Shown: positions 10,601 through 24,699, counted from the first letter of the stretch. The stretch: 64,000 nucleotides of DNA from Anarhynchus alexandrinus (GCA_008711295.1 VUYV01000015.1:3988786-4052785), one strand, 5' to 3'. The notes: generated by a model from the sequence alone, not told the origin. Numbers and translations: made by a program.

Positions 10601-13600
10601 ACTTGCTTTTTTCTGGGATAGACAGGCTGACAGATCTTTCTTTGATACTTTCTTTGCTCATTTGCTCAAACTTTTTTTTCTGTAACACCTTTTACTTGTT
10701 GTTGCTAAATAATGAGAACCAAAATGTACAGGTAGTCGGTCTTTTCTGAAAGGACTCCCATTAACTATATTTGTATCACATCAAATGAAAGATATATGTG
10801 ATTTTCTTGGATGGCTTCATAAGTTGAGGGCAGTTGGGATATTTTTCCCATTACTCTGAAGACACAATGTTGGTGATACACTGTGTTGCATAGGAACAAC
10901 GCTGTGCTTTCTTGTTGCTATTGGGGAACTTGGTAGTAGTGACGTAATTAGCTTATCTTTTGACAGAAGTAAAAAGTGACTCACAGATGATACAGTGATG
11001 GCACTACAGTACATATCGCATGCCTAGTGCACACTGACCTAATTGATAAGAAGGCACAGATCTGGGATGCAAAGAATAGGCTTCCACGAAAGTGAAGACC
11101 AGGTGCCAAGAGCTCCAAAGCTTTTCATATACTACTTAAACAACAAGGTCTGGGCATGTATTGTATAAGGGTAGTGCAAAGTCATAAAATTTTGACGTAT
11201 ATGTCTAAATAGTTCCCTAGAAATCTTTGAAGATCTAAATCTTCAAAAGATATGAAACAAGGTATGGGCATGACAGTGGTGGCTACATTCTGTGACACAA
11301 GGACTGGGACAGACTGTACCTGTTAAATTTAGATACGTCTTTTAGGCCAAAAAAATCTATGGGCAGAATCATACTCTAAGACACAAAATTAAACATAATC
11401 AACAGAGAAGCTCAGATGCCTAGCACAGGGTCAGATGAATGACCCTTTGCAATTACATGTTTTGTCTTTCATTCAAAAGTTAAACTAGGACAGGCTTAAG
11501 GAGCATTTAAACAGCTAATCTGAAATAGTCTTGAGAAATGTAATACAAATGACTCAGAGCTTATAGAAAAAAAACACAAATATTTATGTTGCGATTCATA
11601 ATCTTTACTTTTAGATATCAACACTGGACATCTATCTCTGAGTGATTCAGGTAGGGTCCATTACTGTCTATGGAGAGGAATAGTAATTCGTCTGATATAT
11701 TCGGAACATTTTCTTAAGGACAAGATGAATCATGACCTTGTTTCCCTCATTGGCTGGGGTGACAAGATAAAAAATAAGTGGCTACCTCATGGCTGTCTAC
11801 ATTTAGTCAGATGAATCCCAGCCTTAATGACCAAGTGGAAGCTAATACTCTCTCTAATAGCTATTTGGAAGCGTCCACATTATCTGAATTGTCTTGATGA
11901 AATAAAAGTAGGCTAGTGCCTAGATTTCCAAACCCTTAACCAAGTGACAGCTGGCTCCCTCAGGAAGGATGCTAAAATTTGACTGAAGATGGAGAATGAA
12001 AACCATCACTTTTCAGTAGGAGGCCTCTCTAGGTCATTTCTAAGGCAAGCTAAAATTATTTTCTTGAACACAAATTGAAGAATAAGATTCCAGTCTCCAA
12101 AGCTCATAATATTTTTTTGTTGAAAATACACATTTTTATGGTGAGTAACCATTGCTGAGTGACAGGAGGAAATTCATATTGAAATATGTAAAACATGTTT
12201 TGTATTGATTGATTTTCAAGACCACTGAGTAGATTGCACAATTAGATTGACGTTAACAGATTTATTCCATTTCCATGATTCTGTCCAAGCTTTTCAAGCT
12301 GTGTTACATAAAACACAAAAAAACCCCTTCAAACTAATTGAAATAACATTAGGCATAACACTAATGAAATGAAACATTAAGCATGAATTTAAGCAAATAT
12401 TAATAAAATAAAAAATAAAATCCATTATGAAATAACATTCTATCTTTCTACCCATCTAATCCATCCGTCAAATTTATACATAACGCATGGAAGCAGATTT
12501 TCTTTCAGTGTGTTCTCACCAAAACCTGATACTATTTGGAAGACATGCATGCATATTAATTGTAATACGTGTTACAGATAGAAAAAGATCACTCTTTCCA
12601 AAAAGTCATAAGCTTTTACATCTGTTTAGTTACTACCAAGGTTATCAAATAGCTGAAAGGTTCTTTGCATAACACTTACATTTTCAGATCACGTGTTCTA
12701 TATAAATATGGGGAAACACAAGAAAACATATTGCTTTGCCCTATTACTCAAGAATCTTTATTCAAAAGTGCCCTGTCTGTCCTTGCTGTAAAGGGGTAGA
12801 TTAGGAATCACAAGCTTAGTGAAATATAAAAACTTTCTGGTCATTTTTCATCTCATATGTCAAGTTGCTAGAGGAAGAAAAGTGGAAGCAAGCAATCATT
12901 TTAATTTAGGATTCAAAGTCCTCAATTCATGCAGTGTCCACACACACTGCTTATAGAATTAGTATTCCTTAAGAAACAAGTATTAGTAAAGGAGCAGTGA
13001 GTGTTCCCAATGTTCTCAAAGCTTTTCTTTGTACAAAAGAACTATAAATCCATGTGAGGAAAATGAATATTAAAAAAAAAAAAAAAGCAGAAGAGATTTA
13101 GTCAAAAGGAAAGCAGCTGACGAAATGGAGTATAACATGAAAAAAAAAAAAGAGGGGGAAAAGGGATTGCAGAAGGAAAAGGAATGTGTGAAGTGGCACG
13201 AGAGAGAACAAGAAAATGGTAACTCAATGCACCAAACCATAGGAAGCAGGACCTGCTCATTGTAGGTGCTCACACAACTATTTATTTGCAACTAATGCTA
13301 TAATGTTGTTTCATTTGGCAGCTACATTTCTCCAGATTTATTGTGTAAATGATAAGCTTCCACATCCTCATTTCAGCTTCTATGACAAAGGGCATGATTT
13401 TCATATGTTATGGATACTCGAGATATCTGACAGTGCCAACTGAAGCTGCAGATGTTCTTCCCCTCTGAAATTTTTATCAACATAGATGCCCACATGCAGA
13501 ATGAAATTTAGGAGTTTCTGCCTCACTTTCATGTCCTTTGTGGAAAAAACATTTGGACAAGTTAGGGATTATTTTTCCATCCACCGATACACTTTTTTTA

Positions 13601-13770
13601 CACAGGAAAGTTACCTTCAAATGGGAGTGAACTTCATTGCGTAGCAAGGTGGAATTTTAGACCACAGAAAGTGATCTGGTTCCTCTCTGGTATCACAACT
13701 CACTCCCTGCCCCAAACCTCAAAACAAAACAGAAAAGAAATGCTTATTTATTCTCTCTTCATGACAACTA

Positions 13771-13825
13771 TTCTGATTTATACCGGAGTGATTGTACAAT
13801 AAGTAAGAACGGAATCCAGCTCCAG
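13771..13825 (+). repeat. Possible ancient amniote interspersed repeat fragment
   Basis: The segment CTGATTTATACCGGAGTGA, followed by GGAATCCAGCTCC, resembles a motif I recall as widely dispersed in bird and reptile genomes (CTGATTTACACC...GTGTAA...GAGCAGAATCTGGCCC). The match is short and diverged, so this is a suggestion only. Confidence 0.25.
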
Positions 13826-14539
13826 ATTTTTTTAGAAGCTTCTTTCATGAGATTCATTAATTTTATCCAAGTGAATATCTCTATGTGTATATCAATATTT
13901 AAAAAAAAAAATGTTCTTGTATGCCTTCTAAATGTTTAAAACTTTTTTTTTATGGGACCAGGTAAAATGAAAAATTGATTACCACAGCTCATTATTGAAT
14001 TTCATCTACATTCATTTATGGTTCTTATTAAATACTAGAACAGAGCAAAACCAAATCAAACCAAACCAATGACATGGATTATCCAATATAATGCTTTCAT
14101 ACGAGGAACTAACAGCATAATTTTACTGCCTCTTGCGGTATTCAAACTTGGGCAATTTCAATGGCATTGCTTTTCTCCCCTCTAGTAAATAATTTGAAGA
14201 CAAAGTTCTCATGCAAGTCATGAGGCCCCAAGATATGTAAAGCAACAGCCAAACAGCAAAGTATTTTGATGCAAATTGAGTTTTCTGTGAAAATTAATGA
14301 ATCTGAGACGGATATACAGTATGCAGCAAGATTCCCCCAAACTGAAAATAGAACAGCAATAAAAATGCCAAGAAGTGATAAGACAGCAATAACCATGAGA
14401 GATTTTATGTATCACTTGGAAAAAAATAGTTACTGTAAATGAGTGGGTGTTCTTCTCGTGCTGTATTTTCCCTCCTTCTTTCCTTTTTTGTTTGTTTGTT
14501 TCATTTTCCTTGATTGCTGAACAGAAACGTGTCTGCAAA

Positions 14540-15310
14540 ATGATGGATTAATTAGAAGAAACATGCAGCTCTAGTTCCCACCACCACACTCGCTTTAAAA
14601 AAGGAAATAACTTCATCTCTATAAGATCCCTTCCAAAGTCCTCATTATTACAGTGTGGTGGGCTTTGAAAGTCATTTACATAATCGCTAACAAAAATGTA
14701 CTCAGCAATACACCGGGCCCACTAAACACGGGAGATAATTACACTGGGAGAATGATATTCCACTGCCAGCTCCATTTTCAAGATACATTTATTTGCCCTG
14801 TACACAGCCCTGAACAACCAAACACACATTAACATATCGCGTAGGTGTGCACTATTACAATCTACATGATGGGGGAAGGGAAGAAATACAACACACTATT
14901 CTTGGCATATATGTACCACCTGAATGGTATTTTTCATTATCTCCTGCACTGGGAACATTGTATTATTCCACTGGGAAGTCATAGCGAAGAGGATATAATT
15001 ATCAGCAAAGTAATGGGGATCCTCTTGCTAATGGCCAGCTATTCAAATATCTCAATATAATCGCCTTGCCCAATCTCTCCCCATTGCCTACTCTTCTGGA
15101 GAAACTCATCATTTTTTCCACTTACTCCAGCATAATGAATTCATTTTGCATTTTCTTTGTGAGAAATTAAGAGGAATAGCAATGTAATGTGTTGACATTT
15201 GAAATGCAGCATAGAAAAGTTTAGACTGGCAATTTAGTTTAATCGCCCACTAGCAGGGAGAGGCTGCTTATTAAATTAGTTCTTGGTGTACAGGACATGT
15301 ATTTCTCAAT
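14540..15310. promoter_or_regulatory. Candidate conserved noncoding region
   Basis: This stretch has no simple repeats, only short open frames, an even base mixture, and several homeodomain-like cores (TTAATTAG near 14549, ATAATTACAC near 14735, TAAATTAG near 15273). It therefore looks more like constrained noncoding DNA than its repeat-peppered neighbours. Conservation cannot be measured from one sequence, so this is a hypothesis. Confidence 0.2.
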
Positions 15311-18300
15311 TGATCTCTCTTGTCTTTTTTTTTTTTCCTTTCATCCATGACTCAGTTCACTAGAAAGAAAGCAGAAAAAAACACACTCACCTCAAGTATT
15401 TTAATCTATATATTTCCCTTTATGATCATTGATGTTGTCGAAGAGGATGAGTGATGGGTGAAAGTAGTTACATACACATAAGAAAACACATCTTCTGAAA
15501 AACAATAGAAGTTACTATTAAAAGCCCCTTTAAGATAAGTCCACATAGAATAGTACTGATCATTCATTGTTAGAAAAGCTCTCATGGTGCTTTTCCAAAC
15601 AGCCTGAGTTCATCCCTTGTTTCCTGATGAAATTTCAACATAGGCATTAACACTTTATTCCTGCTTATGCCTACTTTGAATTTTTAACAGGATACAGAAT
15701 TATTCCATCCCAAGATCACTTAAAAGTTGCTCTGAATGACAGAAGAACAGCTTCATTTATTATATTTATGAAGTGGATATACTGGAGAGGCAGCTGGACA
15801 AATCTTGTTTGGTTTTTTTTATTTATTTATTTTATTTTTTGGTTTTACACAGATGCAAAATATAAATGTAGGATACAAAATTATGGTCATCTGTGTTTGG
15901 GATATCAATGCAGCCTATAACTTGTAGAAAGCACTGGTGATGTGCAGGTCATCCAGAAGGAGGACAGGACAGTGAAATAGTAATTACTTTCCCCCCCACC
16001 ACATAAAAATTTTGGGGGAACACTTATTAATTACCATAATTATTTCCTGATATTTTCATAGTCTGGAAGTCTTTCAGGTGCCCCACAACAGTAAGAATAC
16101 ACTGTTATTTCCTTCAAGTGGGAAAAAGTATGTTTAATATGATTCATATCGAAAAACTTGACAAGTTAAACATAATTTATTTTTATTTTAACATGGCTTT
16201 ATCTCAATGAATAAAAATGCATAATATAAACAATGCATTTAGTCCTACTGTTAATGGGATAACAAAGTCTACACCAAGAGATATTATCTGTGGCTAAAAA
16301 TGGCATCATTTCAAAATAAAAATACAAAATAATCCTCTCACATAATATGGGTTGATGCTGGTGTAAGGAATGGAATAAAAGAAAATGAAATAGATTTTCT
16401 TTTTTTAATCCTTTCATCAAGGATCTTGATAGTAGAGAAATACTAAGGCAGAGAAGACAGTTTTTTCTTACTATTTGTCTCAAGGAAATATTAACAGAGA
16501 TTTCTAGAGAAAATTAGAAGAATCTAGATATGGCCGAGGACTTTCACTACTTCATGTGACACATTGTGTTAAGGACAGTCACTATTTCAGAACCTTTTCA
16601 GATGACAACCATAATGGCTGCCTGAATATCTGAACCATATGTTCCTCAGCAAATGACTGACCAGGACTACTGTTTTTTAACTTGAAAGAAATACAGCAAG
16701 TGCTTCTCACATTGCCTTGTTTTACTCTGGCAGAATATTCCACTGGCTTTATCTGAATTACTCCTGGTTTACATGGATGGAAGAAAAGATTCAACTTCCA
16801 TGGTTTTATGAATTCCTTCCTCTGGTAGTTTTGCTTCTTAAGTAACTAAAGTTGTGTACTGTGACTTACTGGCTTAAAAATTCCCGCAATTTCCCACAAA
16901 CATTACTCAGAGCTCAACACATACTATACTGGAGCAAGATGCCAACAGCAGGTCCTTAACAAAGCTGTTGATTTTTCAGAGTAAAATAGAGTTTTCTGCT
17001 TGAAAAGTCCTGCAATTTCCTCTTCGTGCCAAGAAGCCTGCTTTCCCCTTCTCCCTCCTTACATACACTCTGATATTTTTCTTCTCTTTCTTGCAGTTTC
17101 CAAGTTTCTGAAATATGGGCAAATTTTTTTTCCATTTTTTTTTTTCCTTGCTGAGGAGCTTTATGAGTATGCAGGCTGCTCACCGCTATTTCAACCTCCT
17201 GTACTTAGCCTCTGCAAAGGAGACACACTAATTTTCACATCAGAGCCTGCCAGTTTGTAAACTTGCCTTACACCATTAATTTCAGGAACCTTCCAACGTC
17301 TTTCAATGGGAAATTAGCAGTCAAATGTGTTTAGTTTGCGGAAACAGCAGCCCTACCATCAACAAGAGCAACAACTCATACAACTGTAAGTCGTTAAGAA
17401 TAGAATTTCTTCAATTACGAATGCATACATTGTCAATGGTGAGTGAAAGGAAGAGGCAAAAAGGAGAGGTGGAGGGGGAGAAAGTAAAACAGACAGAAAG
17501 CGCCACAATAAGCTCCAAAACTTTCTGCATTAGTCAAAACCTGTCAGCATTCAGCCTGCATTTCCGAATGACTATTGTTAAAAAAGTGTTAAAAAAGCAG
17601 AGTTGCTNCTGAAATTTTAAAGGCTATTTTTAAAGGATCCTATTTAAAGTTTTGGCAGAGTTGGAATCTAATTACTATATGTCATTTTTCTAAATGTAAA
17701 TGAGAAAGCAGTTAAAGAAAGAAAGAGAAAAAGAATCCACGGTCTTTCTGGGTTTGAAAAGCCCCCCTGCTGCTGACTGCATTGCTTTTTTATCCCTCCT
17801 TCCTCAACGTGATTGCGTTCCAGCCTGCAGAAAGCGCCCTTTCCCCACTGAGAGCACACGGAGCCACTGTGAGCTTGATGGGGTGTCCTGGTGAACTGAA
17901 AACAAGGAGGCAGCAGGTCCCATGAAGATGACAGTTGTGTTGAGACATCTGCTGATCACTGCCGCCTGTGCCTGGGAATTAAAAAGAGTGACGAGGGAGA
18001 CACGAACCCAGATCCCACCAGCTGCTTGGGGCAAGTTCTGCTATTTTCTCTGAAAAACGCCAAATGTGTCAGGGTCCTGAGTCAGAATTGTACCCAGGGG
18101 TTACTACAAGATGAATTTTGGTATTAGTGAGAGATGACTAGTAAAGGTGACCTAAAGTTGCCTGTGGGGGCAATGGGTTCATGGAGTGGGAAATTAAGTG
18201 ATAGCGATAGCTGCCCCCAAAGCAGTGATGGAGGATGGGCACCTAGTTTTCATAGACCCCTTTGAAAATCTACACAGTTTGCTACTTCTTTTCTCAGACT

Positions 18301-20130
18301 TTCCATTTCATGGCTAAGAGGTATTTTACATTTTCCTCATTCCCTATTGACACCACAGGGCCCTCTGCTCCATCACCACCCCCCTCCTCACCTTCATCCT
18401 GCCTACAACTTTTTAAGGCTTAGTTGTGGCCTGTCCCAAATAGAGAAAAAAACTATCTTCTTATGGTCATGTCCTTCAAAAGGGACCCAAGGGGAAAAGT
18501 GAACTGCAAAGCTGCTCACCTCCTAGGTTTGTGGAGTGTCTTTCAACATCAGCATTGTGCAGCATTTCCCTCTCAGTCTTAGCTGGATATTTCTTACCTC
18601 AGGATATGTACGGATGTACCCTAAGGCATCCCCCCCAGGTCAGGATGTAGAGTTACAGGTACGAGGATAATGAGGAGCCATGGGCTACGGTGTTTTTCCG
18701 CACGCTGTTGTCGTCCGGCTCTCTACATCTCTATTTCAGCAGGCTGCTGACTGCCGCATCCCCTCTCTGTCAGGCTAGTTTGCTGGATCGGGCCCCAGCC
18801 CAGGCACAGCTGGAGTGGTGTTGGTGGAAGCAGGAATCAGTCAAAAGGTATGAGGTGTCTTATATTATTATGTTTTGGGGGGAGTAGAGTGTGTCTGCTA
18901 TTTATTCTTTGCAGTTTGCGGGCTGGATTATGGCTGTATCTGCCACCTATTACTAAATTAGCCTGCAGGCAAACCCACCAGGTGACTTGATTTTTATTTT
19001 TTTTTATTATTTTTGGCAGGTTTACCTAACTCCATGTTTTACAACAACTATTCTTTAAATCAGTCTGTGTCTCATGCTGGTTATGCTTTAATTCAGAGAT
19101 TGAATCTGCTGGCACAAGTTGTTTTGGTGAGCCCTCTGTGGCACACATCAAGCCCTTCTCATCTTACCAAAGTGCCATTTGTCACAACTGGTGTCTTGTT
19201 CAAGAGCCTGAAATAGAAGAGGTATTACCAGTCATGAGAGATGTGTGCTAGCGTACACGAAAGTGAATCTTCCTTCTTCCTATCTTGTACATACACTTAA
19301 ACATGATTTGGTGCATTAATCTCTACACATCTCTCTTTCTTCTAAATAGGGTTGTCAACCTGCTACGGCATATATATGTTTTCCAGCTTAAGTAAATAAA
19401 TATGGTAGAGTTTTTACCGGCTCTTAAATGACTAAGTGAAAGAAGTTTTTGATGGCTATGTTTACAGCTATAAATTAAATAAATCCCTGGGACTGTTCAG
19501 TCACAGAGACGAAAGAGCACAAAACGACTTGCATTCAAGCTGTTACTCCACACAACCCTAAGAAGAGCATGGCCACTGTGGAACTACCTGTTGGGTCTTT
19601 AACCCATGTTATTGACCAGCAATGAACAGGAATTATTTGGGGGTATACCAGTTGGTTCAGACCAAAACCAGGCCAGGAACACTGATAACAACGGTGCAGA
19701 CAATCACATTCAGTGCAAAGAAATGTAGTATTTAATTTACTGATATCAGCCTAAGTGACCACTCACTAAGATGTTCTGACATCTCCTTTTGACTGGAAAT
19801 GAGAGGAAGGAATAGGTAGATAAACATATAATTAATTGTCTTAATGCACATTTTGGTCTTTTTTACGACATTATTTGGTCATTTTCTCAGACTAATGAAG
19901 CTGGGGATAAGTATATTTTATTTATTTCAAGTTGGTCATTACAGAAGTCAACCACTTATCATCATCTTTTCCAAAAGAGAAAAGCCATTTTATTCATTTG
20001 TTATTTTTAACATTTTTATTACATCATAACAACCCTAAGATTTTGTCCCACTGAGGTCCTAAGGGCAGACAGCAAGACTGATCTTGTCCAATGCTGAATG
20101 TTCAAAGTGCTGAATAAAAAGACTTAGGAA
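15310..20130. other. Unannotated DNA
   Basis: No gene is identified. T-rich runs occur at about 15327-15341 and 15812-15843. One unknown base lies at 17608. A somewhat GC-richer stretch at 17740-18060 and another at 18690-18840 carry short open frames on both strands, with no recognisable protein family. The frame overlapping the N at 17608 cannot be read through reliably. Confidence 0.5.
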
Positions 20131-20139
20131 AAGCCCCTT

Positions 20140-20370
20140 CCCCAATTACTTCTATTTGTGGAGGAATATTCCATTACAGCTATGAAGCTGATGCAATTTT
20201 TATGCATTATAAGGCCACACTCTATCAATTTATTGCCCCTCAAATGAGTGCATTAATATTGATGGCAGGTAAACATATTGCAAACATGTTCTGCCCATTA
20301 ATGCCCTGGAACAGAGTCATTATCCCATTTTATTCCCACTGCAATGGTGGGACTGATGGGTGTAGAGAAG
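20140..20370. promoter_or_regulatory. Candidate conserved noncoding block
   Basis: A repeat-free block contains several ATTAAT/ATTTAT cores and TGCATTA motifs. It resembles developmental enhancers only in general texture. There is no direct evidence of function. Confidence 0.15.
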
Positions 20371-22690
20371 GATCTAAAATAAAAACTGAGAACCAAGTAC
20401 CTTCAGAGATCAGGGCTCATATCCACTAGTAGCAGTTCCGATATGCTAAAGGTTCGCAGTCCATTACTTGTCCCTGACGTCTTGAGACTCACAGCCATAA
20501 AGAACAATTCACCCAAAATAAATTTGAGGACTGCAGTGGTAGCATTTACAGGTATACACACTTCCTGGACTCAATGGACATATGTCATGTAGTACCCAAT
20601 ACCCATTATACACATACTCAGGAGAGAAACAAAAGGATATTTAAATGTGATTTCCCACTATTCCAGTTTTCCTACTGAGCCCTGCAAATGCTTGCTTGGT
20701 GCTTACTAGCCTGAAAGGCAGTGGTAATATCCTGATCCTCTTCAGAACAGCTGCCTATGAAGTGTCACACTTGCTGGGCCTCCACTTGGAGGAGAAAGAA
20801 CAGGAGGCAATTTCTGGAAACATAAGAGGCAAATCCACTTCCATTTTATTCCATCTTGGTGCCTCAGGTTAATAAAAAAAACTATAGTCCTGAATGCGAT
20901 GTGGAGATGAAGGACTGTAATACTGCTGATCGCGTGTAATTGCCAAACACCGCAATATTTCATTTTGGAGCTAAACACTGCCACAGGAAAGCATGCCTCT
21001 TCTTCTGTCTTCCCCTTGCCTGAAAAGTTCAGAAGTTATGTATATGTACATGTGTGTATAAAAATTATGTCTGACACACAATGTATGCATTACATATATG
21101 TAATACGCATATATATTGCATATAACTACGCCCATATACATATAATTATGCACTGGGAAAATCACAGCTATATTAACAGTCTCTTGGTCTTGCATCCTAC
21201 TATTACTTAAAGTTAGGGTGCCTTCCATACACCACGGGATTAAACACATGGAAAATTCAAGAATAAAAACTTGTTGAGCTCGACTTTTTTAAAGCCACCA
21301 AACACCACCTAAATGCAGAAATTAAAAAAAAAAAAAAAAAAAAAGAATTTATTCTTTTTTCCCCCTAAGGGATTTTGTCACATTTTTTGTTTGGAGTCTC
21401 ACTTAGAGAATTTTCTTCCTGGGCCTCCTGGGGGGGCTTTTATAAGTAGAAGAAACTAAAAATAAAACCAGTAGGTTAAGTACATGAAATAAAAAGCTGG
21501 GTGAAAAGTAATACTAGAAAAAAAAGACTGATCTTGAAGGTTTAGAAACTGTCTGCACCTATCTCTGGAAGAATGAGTTACACTGGGGTCATAAGAATGC
21601 CTCTGACCACCCATTCATGTCAGGAAAATAGCTACCTCCTTTTCTCTTGCCTTTTCTTATTTTTATTGCCTCAAGGTTGTACTGCAGCTATGTGCTGTAG
21701 CTAGAGAGATGCCTTTGATCTGAGAGGGAGTGAGCACTGGTGTGGAGTGCGGTGGGCAATGGCAGGGGATGCACCCTACTGTAGAGTCCCAAACCAACAC
21801 CCATAGGTAGCTTACACCTGGTTTGGAGAACCCAGACCATTTTGAAAACCCAAACATAAGTAATTTTATTTCCAAAGTTAACTCCTTATAGTCTTGGAGT
21901 TCTGCACATTTGCAGTCTCTGTCTGGGTCAAAGAAAAGTTGCTGGTTTTACTCAACCAAATGCTGAATGTGTTACAACCCTGTTATTTGAGAGACCTTTC
22001 CTGTACATGTGAACACTTGGGGTCAGGTGAGCTCCTCTCAGGTATAAACATCTTGGTTAATCAGGAATAGGACCACTAAAGTTTCTCAGTGATACCTTCA
22101 ACTCGTTCCTGAGGGCCCTGAATTTCACCTCCTTCATAGTGCACCACAATGCTCATATGTTTCCTCCGGGTGACAGTAAGAAGAATAATGATGGAGGCTG
22201 TTACAACTGACACTTGTTGTTGTGGGGGGCAGGTACTTGGTGTGTAAATTTTTAAGTTAGGGTAAGTATTTTATGCTTAATTAAGGTAGTGTTTTTTTTG
22301 TACTAGAAGGTGCCTTGAGTGTAACATAGGCAATTACCAGCTTGAAGTAGGAGAAATAAAAGGAATAAACTTTTCTCAGCTGCACTGTGAAGACAAGAAG
22401 AGAATTTGACCTATTAACATTGTTGCACTGTGCCCATTAACTATTATTTTAATGTTGCCTCTCTTGCTTATCAGTGGCGCTAATTATGAAGCATTCTTTG
22501 TGGAGTGCTATCAGTGTGCTCAGTGTTGTAATCAAGCAATCAAGCCTGAACTGGGGAAGGATGTTCTCAAGTTGGAAAAATTAGCTGAAAAACAGAATGG
22601 GAATTTGGAGCCACCTATTCTCCTGTTCTAAAGCTTCAGGCAGAACTTCCACCAGAGACCAACAAGGAACCGCTGCATGGGGCCTCATTA
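20370..22690. other. Unannotated DNA with an AT-rich dyad
   Basis: I see no gene. The stretch includes a TA-rich block at 21035-21150 with a perfect 16-bp palindrome at 21089-21104 (ATTACATATATGTAAT) and a run of 21 A at 21324-21344. The open frames found on both strands over 20965-21249 come from this low-complexity block. Confidence 0.5.
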
Positions 22691-22694
22691 AGAT

Positions 22695-22725
22695 CTCAAG
22701 TCAGCAAAGCACTTAAGCATGTGAT
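22695..22725 (+). repeat. Ancient amniote repeat fragment
   Basis: The stretch TCAGCAAAGCACTTAAGCA TGTG (22701-22723) matches, from memory, a motif repeated in turtle, crocodile and bird genomes (GCAAGCACTTAAGCATGTGCTTAAC...). The surrounding 60 bp is more diverged. The family name is not known to me with certainty. Confidence 0.4.
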
Positions 22726-22729
22726 AGAG

Positions 22730-24470
22730 TCAAAAGGATTTAATAACTCAGTTGAGGTTCACTGCCAAGCCAGGGTGTAAATCAGGAAGAATATACTTTA
22801 CAGTCTTTTTCTTTGGCATATTGTCTTCTGAAGTGAAGGAAGGAAAGAGTTCAGCTTTCTCTGAAGTCAGTTGTGTCAAGCATATTATCCCAAGCCTTAC
22901 CTTCTAACAAATCTACCAATAAAGATAACTGAGATGATTCATTAAGCTACCAGAACTGTGCGAAAATCACTTGTTTTCCTTTTCTTGTCAAAATGCAAGT
23001 ATTCTTTAAAAAAAAAGAAGTTAATTTTCCCATTATTTAAAAACATGCCTGTTGCAGCCCATTGCACAAAGGGATATTTTTAGACTACTCATTTTATTTT
23101 CTTCAGCATAGTTTAAACTTCACTTTTATGCCAACTCATACTTTACAATTGCTTCTAGTTACATCTTCCCTTCCTGTGCCTCCGTTTTCCCACCATTTAA
23201 ATGCAGGAGGCTGTCAGTGTTCCTTGCAATATGGTCTCAAATACAGAGTTCAACAGAGCTGCATGTTATAGACTAAACAATATGCCTGAAATTAAATAAA
23301 TAAGAATAAAGATAAATAAATAAATATATAAAACAGAAAAAGCAATTCTGTATAGATTGATTAGGGGGGAGAAGAGGCCTTTAATTTAAATCTTAGTAAA
23401 CCAGGTGTAATTTATAATTTTATCCTTAGGCAATTTAATCACTTCTCAATAACAAAACTGATTATTTAGCCACAGACAGTTCTGCTCAGAGTAGTCACTT
23501 TTATTAATAAGATCCAGTCTGATCTGATTAGAAAACAAAATTCAGGAACATCTCCTATTAGCTTCCATTCATCTCAGCAGCTATTTAAAGTGCAGCTGAT
23601 GTCTCATAAAAAAACACCAAAAAAAAACCCAACCCCAAAACAAAATCCCACAGTGGAACATTTTTATAAGCACTCCTACTAATATATTAGCTATTTTTTT
23701 TCCCTTTTTTTCCCTTTACTCCCAGTTACTCAAAAGGTAAATATTTGTAGATGACAAGGCTGTCAATATTGCACCTTTTTGTTCAAAGCCCAAGTAAACA
23801 AAGAGATGAGCAGCTGCCGGGAAAGGATGCGGAATTTGCATTATGAAGGAGGCATGTAAATCTTGCATCAAGCTGAAAATGAAAATGCTGTATAAGCCAG
23901 GTTTATCATGGACGTACTGACCAGTACACTCTCAAAGCACGTACCTTCTTCCCTTGTGAAAAGTACCTTTTTAAAATCAAGCAAACTACCAGGGAACAAA
24001 AGCAAGGGTCTGTAGCAGGTGGAGCAACTAAAACACGATCACAGTGCTTCTGGCTGCTGCCTTACTGATGTCACATTACTTTCACCCCTGAGCGCGTGCA
24101 GTTTGGAAATACACCTTCACAATCCTGCCTGTAACCTTTATTTTCTCTTTTCTCTGCTGATTTCTGATGTGGGGGAACTCCTGAGCACGGGGAAGTTACG
24201 TTAGCAGGTGGGCATTTTGTATACTGACAGCAAGGAGTAAGGGGGAACAGGTTTCATAGCGCTGACAATGTAAAATAAAATGGGGCAAACGGGGGGAACA
24301 GGACAGAGAAACTAAGGCATCGCAACTCGTGAAAGATTTCAGAAGAAAGGAAGATGCAGAATCTGCATCCTCCTGCTGAAGGGTTTTTGTCTCTGCGTCT
24401 GTGCTCTTAAGAAAACATAACTCACTGAGCCACATCCGCACCCATTAATTAAATGTCTAACTTTTCTCTC
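22730..24470. other. Unannotated AT-rich DNA
   Basis: No gene, CR1 or RNA gene is seen. An (AAAT)-rich stretch is present at about 23293-23335. T-rich and A-rich runs lie at 23609-23645 and 23693-23717. Confidence 0.5.
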
Positions 24471-24499
24471 GGATTCAGCAGTTTGCATGAAAAGCACAG

Positions 24500-24625
24500 A
24501 GGAGCGGTGCCAGCGAGAGGCTGCTCCTCCCGCAGAAGGCTCTCACAGCGCAGGGTTCGGCAGCAAACCAGCCGGGAGTACAGCTTGCCTCCCCTCCCAG
24601 CCACAAAGCTCGGCACTCGCGGCTC
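24500..24625. promoter_or_regulatory. CpG-enriched GC-rich patch, possible promoter or enhancer
   Basis: Nine CpG dinucleotides fall between 24505 and 24621 in an otherwise CpG-poor, AT-rich window. The patch is clearly GC-richer than its flanks. Overlapping open frames on both strands (24449-24711) are explained by the low stop-codon frequency of GC-rich DNA and have no recognisable domain. A CpG patch of this size could be an unmethylated regulatory element or an alternative promoter. No TATA box or clear initiator is evident. Confidence 0.3.
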
Positions 24626-24699
24626 TTTGGGGTACAATGCTGCCTCTTGACCAACTGCTTGTAACTGCTTTCATCCTCACTCTGGTACCCAATTAGTAC

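Larger units (their letters stand above)
7488..14540. other. Unannotated AT-rich DNA with T-rich patches
   Basis: No gene or CR1 copy is seen. T-rich simple sequence occurs at about 7535-7685 around an assembly gap. A-rich runs lie at 13070-13086 and 13140-13152. A faint ancient repeat at 13771-13825 is listed separately. Open frames here, including a 107-codon minus-strand frame at 8588-8265, lack any family signature or codon pattern I can recognise. Confidence 0.5.

Noticed and set aside
20445..20470. GGTTCGCAGTCC, similar to a tRNA B box
   Set aside because: No A box at the right distance and no cloverleaf could be built around it.
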